Source of the DNA: Rhizophagus clarus
Lineage: Eukaryota > Glomeromycota > Glomeromycetes > Glomerales > Glomeraceae
Reading direction: 5' to 3'
Assembly: GCA_015698045.1 (NCBI GenBank)
Contig: BLAL01000009.1
Location: forward strand, 62,001 to 126,000
DNA: 64,000 bases
In this document: one piece after another, positions 32,190 through 44,500 of the stretch
Layout of the letters: each line of letters opens with the position of its first letter
How positions within the stretch are numbered: the stretch's first letter is position 1
Notes under the pieces: model-generated
What the model saw: only the letters and a program-made list of their open reading frames with translations
Told to the model about the DNA's origin: nothing
Databases searched by the model: none
Translations under genes and position numbers: made by a program

Positions 32190-32929
32190 TAACCTTATTT
32201 CCCTTTTTAATAAATTGATTTGTATATTGTCTTGTTTTTTCTAATACTATTGACCATTATTCATTATGCTTAAGAATTTTTCTTCCTTTCAGATCATATA
32301 TTTCATTTTCTGCTTGTAGTGTTGGAGTTCATTCATATGTAATATGTTGGTGTGCTAGTATCTTTTTCTTTAGATTTTGCTTTTTAATTCCTTTTATATA
32401 TTTCCATTCTGCTACTATCACAGGTCAAAGTTGGTTAATGTGCAACAAATTTCTAGCTGAGAAACTTCATTCACACAGTCCATTTCCAGTAGATTTACTA
32501 CAAATTTCAATTAAGTATAAATTTTGAAAATCTTTTAAAACTTGTTCTGTTTCCATTAGGTTTCCACACTATTTTTAATATAAGAAACTTTAATTATTTT
32601 TTTTTACATTTGTGTCATACCAAAATAAAATGAAATGAAATTTCATTTATTTTTCAAATATATTTACATTAAACTATAATATTTTTTTATTATACTTTTA
32701 TTATATTAACGTATTTTTATTACATTAGTGTTGTATTTCTATTACATTAGCTATTAGCCATATTTTATTACATTACTAGTATAATAAGCAATGGTATATT
32801 GTAATTTGCATATTACCTAATAAATACTATATAAATTAGTTAATTATTATCGTTATTAAAATTAAGATATTTAAAATCTATTTTTTAATCAAAATATACC
32901 ATCATTCAAGATTTCATGTATTTAAAATC
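32190..32929. other. Gene-free AT-rich stretch
   Basis: Repeated TATTACATTA motifs at 32700-32800. No gene recognised. Confidence 0.45.
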
Positions 32930-35900
32930 AGACCTTCAAAAAAAAAAAGAGAAATGTTATCATTATCTAAATTCTAAGTACTTGAAAAAAAGCTAACATT
33001 TCTTTTAAAAACCAAAGATAAGTTTTGATTTGAAACATACCGTACTCAAAAACTCAAACCTATAAAAATGAAAGAGAGAAATATCAACAATTATTAAAAA
33101 GACAAAAAAAAAAGGTTTACTTTTAAGAAGTCTAAAAAAAAAGAGTTAATAAAATTTTTTGAAAAATACTAAATTTTGAAGCACATACCAAAACATATCT
33201 TCTGTATAAAATAAAACCTTACAAAGATAAAAGAAAGTTAGTAGATATTTTAAAATATAAGAACTGCCCTGTCTACCTTACTTACCAGAAACTCGCTAAA
33301 AGGTATTTCTTAAAAAGAAAAAAGGAATGAGGTTAAATGTCATTTTTTAAAGTAAATGTTAAGTAAGAAACTTATCAAAAAGTCTGAAGAAAACTTCTAA
33401 GAAAGAAAATTAACCTCAACTATGACCTTTATAAAATAAAAAAAAGTAATAAAAAAAAGAAAAAGGTGAAAATTTTTTTAAAAAAATACTGATCAAATTT
33501 AATATTCAAGATAAATGATTACATAATCAAAAACTCTTTCTCATCGATCTCTGTACCATAATTTTTACAAAAATTATTTCTGAAAAACTGATATATAAAA
33601 GTCCTATATTTTAAATATGTCATCTAGAAAAAGTATTTCATCGGAAAAAATTTTGGTCTGCAGATTTGCGCAATTCTGCGGAATCCAATTCTGTGCAGAT
33701 CTGCAAGCACAAAAAACCTGCGAAATTTTTCAAAAATAAATCTGTGAAATTTTTCAAAAACACTAATGCAAATTTACAATTAGGCAGTGTTTTAACTTTA
33801 ATATTAACTAATATTAATTTATTAATTAAAGATATTTACAAATTTAAAAGTACATATATTAAACTATCCTATTTGCTAACTAAATGCACTAATTAAAAAG
33901 TTCTCTTTTCTTTTCTTTACTGACGTTCAAATTATGTTGTTGTTAATGGTTTGGACATTGTTCCAGTTGGTTCGACTCCAACAAACAACTTTTAACTTTT
34001 TCGATCCAACAAAACACGTCAAAATGTGAAAATATTATCGCTTCTAAAGAAAACCGTAGACCTATAATAAAAGAAAAGCAAAATATTAGCTGACTTTTCA
34101 TTTAAATAAAAAAAAATGAAATAATTTCGAAGATAAATATCTTCAAAATCTTTGTCCAGAAGCTGTAAACCTACAGAAAACAAAATAAATGAAATGTTAA
34201 CAAATGTTTTATTAAGAAATTTCAAAAAAATAGTAAAAGGAACTTCATAGAGCACCTTCGAAGTTTTGTTACATTCCAGGAAGCCCCAGACCTATAAAAA
34301 TAAGCGTTAATAAAACGTCTCGTTAAAAAGGAAATTAAACAAATTTCGAAGTTCTACCTTCGAAATTTCTTCTAGAAATCTAACTGCGGATCTACAAAAG
34401 AAAGAATAAGAAAATAAAGAACATTAGTAAACGTTCATTGAATAAAAAAACCCAAAAATTAAAGGTACCTTCGAGAGATGTACAGTATTTTGACGTCCAG
34501 GATCTAAAAAGAAAGAAAAAATTGAACGTTAGTAACGTTCGTTATAATAGAAGTAAAAAGAAAATTTGAAAGTGATGAATTACCTTTGAATGGAGTCTGG
34601 GCTTCATCTGGACCTAAAAAAATAAAAAACATCGAACGTTAGCAACGTTTGTTAAACAAAAAAATTAAATTTTTTTTTGAAGGTCATACCTTCAAAATAG
34701 TCTTCGAAAATGGTTACTAGATCTAAAAAAGAAAAAATGGACGTTAATAAACATTTATTAACATTCGTTAAATAAAAACAAAAAAAATAAATCGAAGGCC
34801 TTACCTTCAAATAGAGTCCAGTCTTTGAAATGGAATGTCTGGATCTAAAAAAATAAAAAAAATGAACGTTAGTAACGTTCATTAAAATAAAATAAAAAAA
34901 AAGGAAAAATTTTCGAAGATATTATACCTTCGAAATATCATAGTCCACCTTTAAAGAAGTTCCGGACTTAACAAATAAAAAAAAACAAACATTAGTAATG
35001 TTCGTTTAAAAAAACAAAAAAAAATAATAATATTCGAAGATATTATACCTTCGAAATATTATAGTCCGCCCCTAAAGGAGTTTTGGATCTAAAAAAGAAA
35101 GAAAACAAACGTTAGTTAATGTTTGTTAAAATAAAAATAAAAAAAAAATTGTTTTTTTTTACTTACAGTAGTCTGCCTATAAAGGACTTCTGGACCTAAA
35201 AAATAAAAAAAAACAAACATTAGTAACGTTCATTAAAATAAAATAAAAAAAAAGGAAAAATTTTCGAAGATATTATACCTTCGAAATATCATATAGTTCG
35301 CCTCTAAAGGAGTTCCAAACTTAAAAAAAGAAAGAAAATGAATGTTAGTTAACGTTCGTTGAAATTAAAGTAAAAAAAATTGTTTTTTTTTACTTAATGG
35401 TCTGCCTCGAAATGGAGTTCTGGACCTAAAAAAGGGATAAAAGCGAAATGTTACTAAGTTTCGCTAAAATACAAAAAAAAATAATTTTTTTTTTACTTAA
35501 AGTGGTCCATCTCGAATAGAGTTCCAGACCTAAAAAAAAGAAGAAAAGCAAAACGTTACTAATGTTTCGCTAAAATACAAAAAAAATGAATTTTTTTTTT
35601 ACTCTTAAAGTGGTCCGCTTCGAAATGGAATTCTGGGACCTAAAAAAAAGGAAAAAAAGTGAAATGTTACTAACGTTTTGCTAAAATACAAAAAAAAAAT
35701 AATTTTTTTTTACTTAAAGTGGTCCGCCTAGAATGGAGTTCTGGACCTAAAAAAATGAAGAAATGCAAAACGTTACTAACGTTTTGCTAAAATATAAAAA
35801 AAAATCATTTTTTTTTTTACTTAGTGGTCTGTTTCAAAATGGAGTTCCAGACCTAAAAAAAAGGAAAAAAAGTGAAATGTTACTAACGTTTCGCTAAAAT

Positions 35901-36540
35901 ACAAAAAAAAATGAATTTTTTTTTACTCTTAAAGTGGTCTGCCTCAAAATAGAGTTCTGGACCTAAAAAAATGAAGAAATGCAAAACGTTATTAATGTTT
36001 CGCTAAAATACAAAAAATAATCATTTTTTTTTTTACTTAGTAGTCCGCTTTGAAATAGAGTTCTGGACCTAAAAAAAAGGAAAAAAAGCGAAACGTTACT
36101 AACGTTTTGCTAAAATACAAAAAAAATGAATTTTTTTTTTACTCTTAAAGTGGTCTGCCTCGAAATGGAGTTCTGGACCTAAAAAAAAAGAAAAAGAAAT
36201 TGAACGTTAGTTAACGTTTGTTAAATTAAATCAATAAAAAAATCTGGAGCTGTACTTCGGTTTTCAGACCCCAAAAAAAATTAAAAATAACAAAAAAAAG
36301 TCCGGAGCTGTACTTTGACTTCCGGACCTAAAAAAATATAAAAATTGAATGTTTATAATGTTCGTTAAATAAATTAATATACTTGAAGGCTTTAACCTTT
36401 GAAATGGAGTGTCCAGAGCTGTTCTTTAGCGTCAAGGACCTCTACCCTTCGAAGTGGAGAGTCCAGGGCTGTTCTTTAACATCCAGGACCTCTAACCTTC
36501 GAAATAGAGTCTGGAAAGGGCTTTGGGCTCGTCCAAAACT
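32930..36540 (-). repeat. Pseudo-exon tandem array 2 (about 30 units)
   Basis: Read on the minus strand, units of about 105-125 bases repeat the same plan: a palindrome such as GAACGTTACTAACGTTC, a T-run ending in TTTTTTTAG, a 30-41-base 'exon' (for example GTCCAGAACTCCATTTCGAG, continuing GCAGACCA), and a donor-like GTAAAA or GTATAATATC. Units from 35.4 to 36.2 kb are most alike; those at 32.9-34.0 kb are the most diverged. The 'exons' have no common frame and several contain stops, so they do not look protein-coding. Confidence 0.75.
33936..33989 (+). other. tRNA-like fragment (B box and T arm)
   Basis: GTTGG-TTCGACT-CCAAC is a perfect 5-bp T stem with a 7-base loop containing the consensus B box GGTTCGACTCC. 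The next seven bases, AAACAAC, can pair with GTTGTTG 54 bases upstream as an acceptor stem. Only 23 bases lie between that and the T arm, too few for D and anticodon arms, so this is a truncated tRNA or a SINE head, not a working tRNA. Confidence 0.35.
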
Positions 36541-37290
36541 TAGAAAAGAAGTTACAAAAAAAAAAATTTTTAAAATAGCTTCGCAAGACAGATCTTGCCA
36601 TTTTTGTCTGTAAAATTTCAAAATTTGAAAACTTCCTAATTTTTCATCATCCCGCACTTTAAAACCATAAGTAAAAAATTTTTGTTTGAATCCGGAACTT
36701 GTACCTTTGGCATTCCGTCAAACATTGGAAAACTTGTCTTAAAGACTTCAAACCTTATAAAGAAACAGTATTTTTTATTTTTTTTTTTAAAAAAAAAATT
36801 ATTCTTAAAGTCTGATTATCTGACAAGCTTCGAAGCTTAAAAAAGAATCCATTAAAAATTTATTTTTTTTTTCTTTGGTATCTTTAAACAAATTAATTTT
36901 TTTAAGGCATTAAAAAATTATTTCTTTAAAAGTGTTAAAAAATTATTTCTTTAAAAGAATTATTTCTTTAAAAGTGTTATAAAATTATTTCTTTAAAGTG
37001 ATAGAAAAAAATTGTTTCTTTAAAAAAGTTTAAAAAATTAGTAATGTAAAGTTTATCAAAATAAATATGCAAAGTTTATCAAATTAAAGAAAAAAATTGT
37101 AAAAATCTTTAAAGATTTTTGTACAAAATATTTTTAAAAATCTGCAATTTTGGAGATTATCACAAATTTTTCATAAAAAAATCTTTGAAAAAATAAAAAA
37201 AATAATTTCTGCAGTATTGTGCAGATTTTTAACAAAATTGCATTAAAAAAATACGGCAATCTGCTAAAATCGCAGATCACTGCAGATCTG
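36541..37290. other. Gene-free stretch right of array 2
   Basis: Degenerate ATTATTTCTTTAAAAGTGTT repeats at 36910-37020, then the TCTGCAG-rich terminal region. No gene. Confidence 0.45.
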
Positions 37291-37744
37291 AACTGATATA
37301 ACTTTCCCGATGTTGTCTTGCTAATAAGACTGTTAAAAATCAACCCAAGGTGGTTGTACCTGTCAAGAAACCCCTCGTTATTATTCTGGCTCCAAGTACT
37401 GCTTCTAATACTTCTATTCAGCCAACTAACCAAAGTGCTTCCACCAGAGGTCCTTCTATCACTGTTAAGAAAGAAATCATGACCTCGAAAGCTAAACCTA
37501 CTCTAGCAGAAAAGCAAGCTATTGCTAAGGAAATAGCTCTTACTTCCAACTTAGAATCTGAACATTCTCTCGCTGGTGAACTCTTTACTGAAAAAAAGGA
37601 CAGTCCACTTGAGGATGCTGCAGATCATCCAGTTTTCAAACTGCGCCTAGATCATATTACTTCCAAACAAGTTAATAATTCTGTTAAGAAGTAAATCACG
37701 TTCACCTGCTACGCCTCTGACTCAAATGAGAACACTATGGTTAA

Positions 37745-40632
37745 TGGTGCCGCCCGAAATTATTTTCAGATTCCGAAATGTTTCGGGTTTTTGGTTCATT
37801 CCCGAAATTCTTTCCGAAATTCCGAAATCTACTCGAAATTCCCGAAATATGACGAAATCTCCAATCATTTTATTTATCACTATTTTTGTTTAAAAATACT
37901 TTTTTTTTATAATAAATTACGTAAAAAATTAATTATGCCCATATTAGGTAGATGTCTAGATGATCGGTCATCAGATTAGATTTTTAGCGAACTTTTTTTT
38001 TATTTCGATTTTAAATTTTTTTTTTCCTTTACAACCGATAAGTATGCCACTTAACAAAACCAATAAAAGAACTAGACAAATAGAACCCGAACAAAACTTT
38101 AAAAGTAAAGTTGGACGTCCACAAGACTCGGTATGGGAACATTTTATCAAAACTCCTTTATCAACTGCTGGCCACTTTGCAGCCGAATGCCTTTATTGTG
38201 AAAAAAAGTGGACACGCGGACGACCACAAGAACTTCAGGTTCATCTCGCCAAAGATTGTCTTAACGTTGATGAGGAAACAAGGAGAGAGTATATTCAAAA
38301 AATCCTGCAATTATATAATGATGATGACACAGAAGATAATAAACGCTTTCGAATTGAACAATTAAACATTACCGATTTTTGGGATGTTGATCAAAATAGT
38401 GTTGAACCATTATCAAAGCAGAAACAGGAAGCAATTGACCAATGTTTACTTAAAGCATTTGTATGCTGCGGTACTCCTTTCGCAGTTGTTGAAAATCCGT
38501 TTTTTGTAGATTTGATTAGAAAACTTCAACCCGGTTACAAGTTACCTTCTCGTGAAAAATTGGCAGGAATCATGCTTTCTCACGCAGTAGTAAGAATTGA
38601 AGATCAAGTAAACTCTATTCTTGGAAAGGCAACGAATTTAACATTAGGTAATTAATTTTTTAAAAAAATTTCATACTACATCATATTTATAAAAACTTAC
38701 CATTCTTTACTTTTTAATTTTAGGCTTAGACGGGTGGACGAACCCATCAGGTCACTCGATTTATAATTTCATAATAATGACTCATGATCGGCGCGAATTC
38801 TTATATCGACTTCGAGATCTTTCAATCATAAAACATACGGCCCAAAATTTAGCAAGTGAAATCGAAGATGTACTTCAAAAAATTGGACCCGATAAATTTG
38901 CAGCAGTTGTAACGGACAATGCTGCAAATTGTGCTCTTGCTCGAAGTATTATAAGTGAAAAATACCCATTTATTGTTAACACTCGTTGCATTGCACATTG
39001 TGTGAATTTAATCACTAAAGATGTACTTGGTAAGTTCTTGTCAATTTTTTTGAACTATTTTATTAATTTGCTAAATATTCTTGTTATTAATAATTAAATA
39101 TTAATTATATCATTTAAAAAAAAATAGAACACAATTTTCCGAAAAAAGTTTTAAAATCATGTAACGAAATAGTAAAATTTTTTAACAAATCTCACCAAGG
39201 AAAGGCTCTATTGGTAAAGTACGCTAAAAATTTTAATATTGAAGGCGGAGGACTTAAAACTTGGGTTGAAACGCGATGGACGACAATGTTTGATGCTGCA
39301 GATTCTGTTTTACGTCTAAAACTGGCATTAGAAAAGGTAATTAAGAATATTAATTTATCTTTCATTAATTTGCAAAAAGAATTAAAATATTTTAAAACAA
39401 ATTAATAGGTCGCAGATGATCATAAGGATGTTGTTAAAGAAAATATAGTAAAAATAATTACCTCTCGTGGATTTTTCCATGACGTTAACGTGGTATTAAA
39501 AGTATTAGAGCCGCTAAAAAAGACCATTTTGTCTGTTGAAGCGTCTAATACTACTTTTGCCGATTGTTTTATTGCATTAATTCGTCTAGCAAGTACTATT
39601 AAGAAGATTCCAGTTGAACGAGGTTTAGTTAATTTTCAAAATCATGTAATAAACTCTATCAATAAACGTTGGGAATCTTTTAATGTTATGCCATATATAT
39701 TAGCATACTTTCTTCATCCTGGTTATCGAGGTAAATATTTAATATTATTAAATATTGAAGGTAAACATAATTTTTTTTTTTTTAAAAAAAAAATATTTAT
39801 TATTAGGTAATGGATTAAAGAATATGTGGACGAAAATTTCAGAGTATGCGCAAAAGTTATGGGAAAATATGGGATATAATATTGACGACCAAGAAATATT
39901 AATTACTCAAATGCTGAATTTTAAAGCCAAACAAGGTACTTATTCAACGGCATTTGTTAAAAATCGGGTTACACCTTGTACATGGTGGATGTCATGTGAA
40001 GATCAACCTCCTTTTTTGAGAGATCTGGCGTTAAAAGTATTTGCAGTGACACCGCATAGCGCTTCATGCGAAAGAATGTTTTCCGTATTAGGATGGTTAT
40101 ACGGAAAAAAAAGGACGACTTTGGATACTAATACGATTGAGTCAATAGCCAAAGTTCGACACTTTTATCAAAATAATAATATGCATTTAGCTGAATCTAA
40201 TTCAAGACAAAATAATGATGATATTCAAAAATTAATTGATGAATCGGCATTTTTTGAAATTGAAAATGATAATGATGATCATGAAGGTGAAGGTGGTTAT
40301 GAAGAATATTTTGAAGAAGTTGAAATTCCAAAGCATAATGTATATGTATTAATCGAAGAATATGTTGATTTAGCAATTTTGGAAAATGATGAATAAATTG
40401 ATAAATGTAATTTATCATGATAAATTTCAAATAAAATAAAGCTTTATTCTGTAAAAATCATAAAGTCAGTAAATTATTAATTATTTAGTTATAAAACAGT
40501 TTTAATAATTTCGGGTAATATCGGTAATTTAGGATAATTTCGGCAGTTTCGGGATTGACCAATTTTCCGAAACTAGTTTTACCATTTCGGTTTCGTCAGG
40601 TGACCGAAACTTCCTAGTTTCGGGCGGCACCA
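37745..40632 (+). mobile_element. hAT DNA transposon, apparently intact
   Basis: Perfect terminal inverted repeats TGGTGCCGCCCGAAA (37745-37759 and 40618-40632) with several CCGAAAT/TTTCGG subterminal copies inside each end. TTAA lies outside both ends (37741-37744 and 40633-40636), extending the palindrome. The single transposase gene is fully open. It sits inside a decayed LINE that has many nonsense changes, so its insertion is probably much younger. Confidence 0.88.
38044..40396 (+). CDS. hAT transposase, five exons, 676 aa
   Basis: Exons 38044-38647, 38724-39029, 39128-39336, 39409-39730 and 39807-40396 join in phase at GTAA...TAG introns with no stop. Start: MPLNKTNKRTRQIEPEQNFK. A BED-type finger follows (SVWEHFIKTPLSTAGHFAAE, CLYCEKKW, HLAKDC). 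The catalytic core includes LDGWTNPSGHSIYNF (first Asp), VVTDNAANCALA (second Asp), TRCIAHCVNLITKDVL and VETRWTTMFDAAD. The C-terminus has the hAT dimerisation block LRDLALKVFAVTPHSASCER and FSVLGWLYGKKRTTL, whose CER glutamate lies in the region of the third catalytic residue. It ends in an acidic tail. Action: cut-and-paste in the nucleus. The short introns suggest normal host splicing is needed for expression. It may be active. Confidence 0.9.
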
Positions 40633-41526
40633 TTAATTCAGACCATTTATATGCTAGATGTAACATCAAAAAATGTCCAAACAAATGTAACAATACGGTT
40701 AAGACTGTATGGAAAGAAAGGACTAAATTAACTGCTCAAAACAAAAACAAATCATATGCTAAGTAGTTAAATCCAATACAACCCCAACCAACCCTCATAA
40801 CAGAAATAACGCCCAAAATCAGAATAAAAATAACTCCAGAAAAAAAAATCCTGTACACATTAACAACATCAAAAGCACTACAACCCACTCCCCAAATAAT
40901 AAACCTTAACCTTGAGGCATCAACCAAATGGGATCAAATAACCAAAACAAGAATCTCTCTGACAAACAATAACAATATCTACATTTACTCGTAGACAATC
41001 TTGTGAAAACATTAGAAGTTCAGATCACTCAACAGTTTACTGAACTCAGAAATCATATTGACCAATTTAGTTTAACTATTAATCAATTCAGGAAAGAACG
41101 AGAAGAACGCCTCAAAAATATTGCAACATCTGGTATTCCACACTCGCCTATAGCCAGATCTCCAACTCCCTCACCTTCTTCTCCAAAAAATGATAAAAAT
41201 GAACAAAACAAAAGAGTCAGAAAAGATCCAGCCTACGATAACTCATCTTTCTCAGAAGAGGAACAACTTGAAAATATGTTACATACCTAACGCACGCTTA
41301 TACAAAAAGTAAATCAAGCAACTGGCGACCTTCAAGGAATGATCAAAGGTGCCATATAAAACTTTTTAGGTTTCGCTATTTCATCAACAACAGAACAACA
41401 ATTCCTTCCATTAGATGATAATGAGGAGTATCTTCCAACGGACAATGAAAAAGAAGAAGCTAATGTCGAAAGTAATATCAACGCTTAAATCTTCTTTACA
41501 CTACCATCAACTATCAGTGTGTAATT

Positions 41527-44500
41527 ATGATGGACACCCAACCAAAAAACAAAAAATCAAAACCAATTAAACCCCTCTTCTCAAAACAGAAACAGAAAAT
41601 TTCGCTAAAACATGTTCCTCAAACACAAAAAATTAATTTTAGAATTGCAACTCTCAATATACAATCAATTAATCAAGAAAAAATTGTTGATGTAATGGAA
41701 TATATGATGACTAATAATATTGACATACTCGGTCTAACTAAAATTAACATTAATAAAAATACATTAAGAATTCTAGAATATACAGTTCAAGACAAATTTA
41801 AGTTATACTTTACGACAGAAGAAAAGAAGAGGACAGGCATCGGATTCTTAGTTATAAAAGAATTTGCAGTATATGTACAACAATTCCAATATTTTGAAGG
41901 ACGTATAGGCTTTATTGACTTCTATACTAAAAAGAAGAAAATTCGTATCATCCAAGCATATATTAACGTACAAGATAAAGAAAAATCACAAATCAAAAGA
42001 CTATACAAACAAATTGAACATTGGACAAACCAATGTCTGGACTCTTTCGTAAAAGACATTATTATAATGGAAGATTTTAATACCAAATGGAATGAATATG
42101 AATTCCTTGATGTACCACATTGGCGACATGACATATTCAATTATTTCAAAAAACATTTTATCAAAGAATCAACTTCAGTTTTCTGTGATGACATCTCAGA
42201 TATGTACACATATATTTCAAACAACCCAAATCACTCGCACAATAAAATAAATTACATATGGTGTAATATAGATCTTATGTTGTCAACCATGGATAGTAAA
42301 CAACAAGACGTTCAACCGGTCATTAAAACAGACCATAGAATGATCACCTTAGATCTTTTCATGGATAATATCATTGTTAATAAAAACAACATACAGAAAC
42401 ACCAACCTCCTTCAAAAACAATATATTGCTATGATGAGATGCAATAAACAGACGGAGAATGGAACTGGGATAAATTCAACAAAGATATAGGTGAATATTT
42501 GAATGATCCAAATATCAAATTTACAATCAACAAAATACGAAGTATTAGCTCACAAAAACATCTAAATCAATTATGGAATTTGTTTAGAAAAGCCATAATG
42601 CATAACGCCAAATGTAATATTAAACAGAAAAAGAAAAAGGTTAAACAGAATCATCATCCACTATACGATTCTGACCTAAAAAGGGATTTGAACATGTTAA
42701 AAGGAATGCTTAACAAGATTCATAAAGCAAAACTTGATTTTAATGATAGGTCAATAGAAAATAAGAAAAAAATAATAGCTCACATCACTGCCTTACATAG
42801 GAGGAGTGATGGTAATAAATCAAGTATCCTGATAGACCTCATTTTAATTACAAAAAGGCACAATATTACAATCTCTAGTCATTTTTTACATGATAAAATA
42901 TTTCAATATAAAGATATTCTACAAAACACCATCATTATGTTAGAGTCTAAATATATTAACGTGACATATGAATACAATAAGAACATGATGAATACGTTCA
43001 TACAAGAAAGGAATCAAAATTACAAAACAGATAAAAAGAAAATGATTAAATCTGTTTTGGAATGACTTCATACTTCATTATCTATTGACAAAGTTTATAA
43101 AAATGACAACAATAAAGATACTCTTTATACTGAAGAAAACAAAGTTAAAGAATAGACCAACCTTCACTTTCAAACAATTGCTGGCGCTATCAATTGTGAG
43201 AAAGATTTATCCTAATATCCCAAATGGCAAGATCAATATCAACCTAAACGTGACGTTCAACACATCATATATAGTGATTTAATGAAATATCTAACGCTAG
43301 ACGAATGGATAGATAATGTTAAATCTCTCCCTAATAATAAAGCTGCTGGTCCTTCTGGTATATCTTACAAAATGCTAAAAAATTTGAATGAAGATAACCA
43401 ATCCTTTTTACACGCTTTTATATGTGTATGCATGGATTTAAACGATATACCTGATGAATGGAAAAAAGCTACAATATACCCTATTCCTAAGCCAAAACCC
43501 TTCTTCACTAACCTAACAAATACCAGACTGATTACGCTTCTTGAAACTCCTCAGAAAGCTTTCATCAGTTTATTAAATAGACGCCTCAGTCAAATACTGA
43601 AGAATAATAACGTACTCAAAGGAAACCAATTCGCTGCCTTACCAGGCAACTCCACCTTTGAACTAATTCGCATGATTAATGAAATAATACAAGACGCGAA
43701 AGAAAACAATAAAGAACTTTGGCTCCTTTCCCAAGATTTAGGAAAAGCCTATGACCACGTTAATATATTCATGCTAGAAAAGGCGATAAAACACATTAAA
43801 ATACCGTCTAATTTTATAAAAATAATATTCAACCTTTTCAAAAATCGACAAAATCAAGTAATTACCGCTTATGGGTTGACCAATCCATATGACATGTTAA
43901 TTGGCATTGATCAAGGGGAAGTCATATCACCATTATTATAGTGCATATACTATGATCCCTTACTATGCAAGATAGAACAAAGAAAACTTGGCTATACTTT
44001 TGAAGCACCAAAAATAGCCTTAAACAAATTTTACAGTGAAGATACATCTGAGAAAACAGAGAAACTTACAATATCATCCAGTGCGTATATGGATGACACT
44101 CAGTGGCTAGCTCCTAGCCAAAATAACTTAGAAAAAATACTCAAGATAGCAGACTCCTTCTACAAACTTAACGATATTCAAGTTAATAAAGAGAAGTCTG
44201 AACTCTTAGTCAGATATAAACAAGGAAGATACAGACCAAAATTAGAACCACATGAACCTGTTACTTTAAGGTTTGGATCTGATTTGATATTTATAATCCC
44301 TGTTTCACCTCAAAGTTCTATGCGCATATTAGGCGTCTATTTTGATGAAAGAAATACCTTTCAATCAACAATCAAATAAATTAATAATAAAATCAATAAA
44401 ATACGATATAAATACACTAGAAAAAGGATCACTGATAAACACATGATCTACATTTTCAACAGTGTTATTATCCCTAGAATTGAATATTGGTCGCAAGTCA

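Larger units (their letters stand above)
33661..37290. mobile_element. Possible non-autonomous element enclosing part of array 2
   Basis: The sequence CAGATTTGCGCAATTCTGCG, with CTGTGCAGATCTGC, at 33661-33710 is mirrored by CTGCAGATCTG, GATCTGCGATT and AATCTGCACAATACTGCAG (complement) at 37210-37290. Such TCTGCAGATC-type subterminal repeats are usual in hAT-like elements. No target duplication was found and array units continue left of 33661, so the borders are uncertain. Confidence 0.35.
37350..41490 (+). pseudogene. LINE ORF1-like protein, interrupted by hAT insertion
   Basis: Left part 37320-37744: CCLANKTVKNQPK leading to VVPVKKPLVIILAPS, Ser/Thr-rich sequence, SKAKPTLAEKQAIAKEIALT, then a TAA at 37692-37694 and FTCYASDSNENTMV. 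Right part from 40637: SDHLYARCNIKKCPNKCNNT, so the cysteines on both sides could form one Zn-binding module (C...C-x4-C-x3-C). Later, 41003-41290 encodes a coiled-coil-prone stretch (QQFTELRNHIDQFSLTINQF) and Ser/Pro-rich sequence, then an acidic tail to 41487. ORF1 proteins bind element RNA. If the flanking TTAA is the target duplication, removal of the hAT restores ATG-GTT-AAT-TCA-GAC in frame. Confidence 0.55.

Noticed and set aside
32930-36540. Array 2 as one protein gene with about 30 micro-exons.
   Set aside because: Segment lengths vary (30-41) without keeping phase, several contain stops in every plausible frame, and no conserved peptide emerges.
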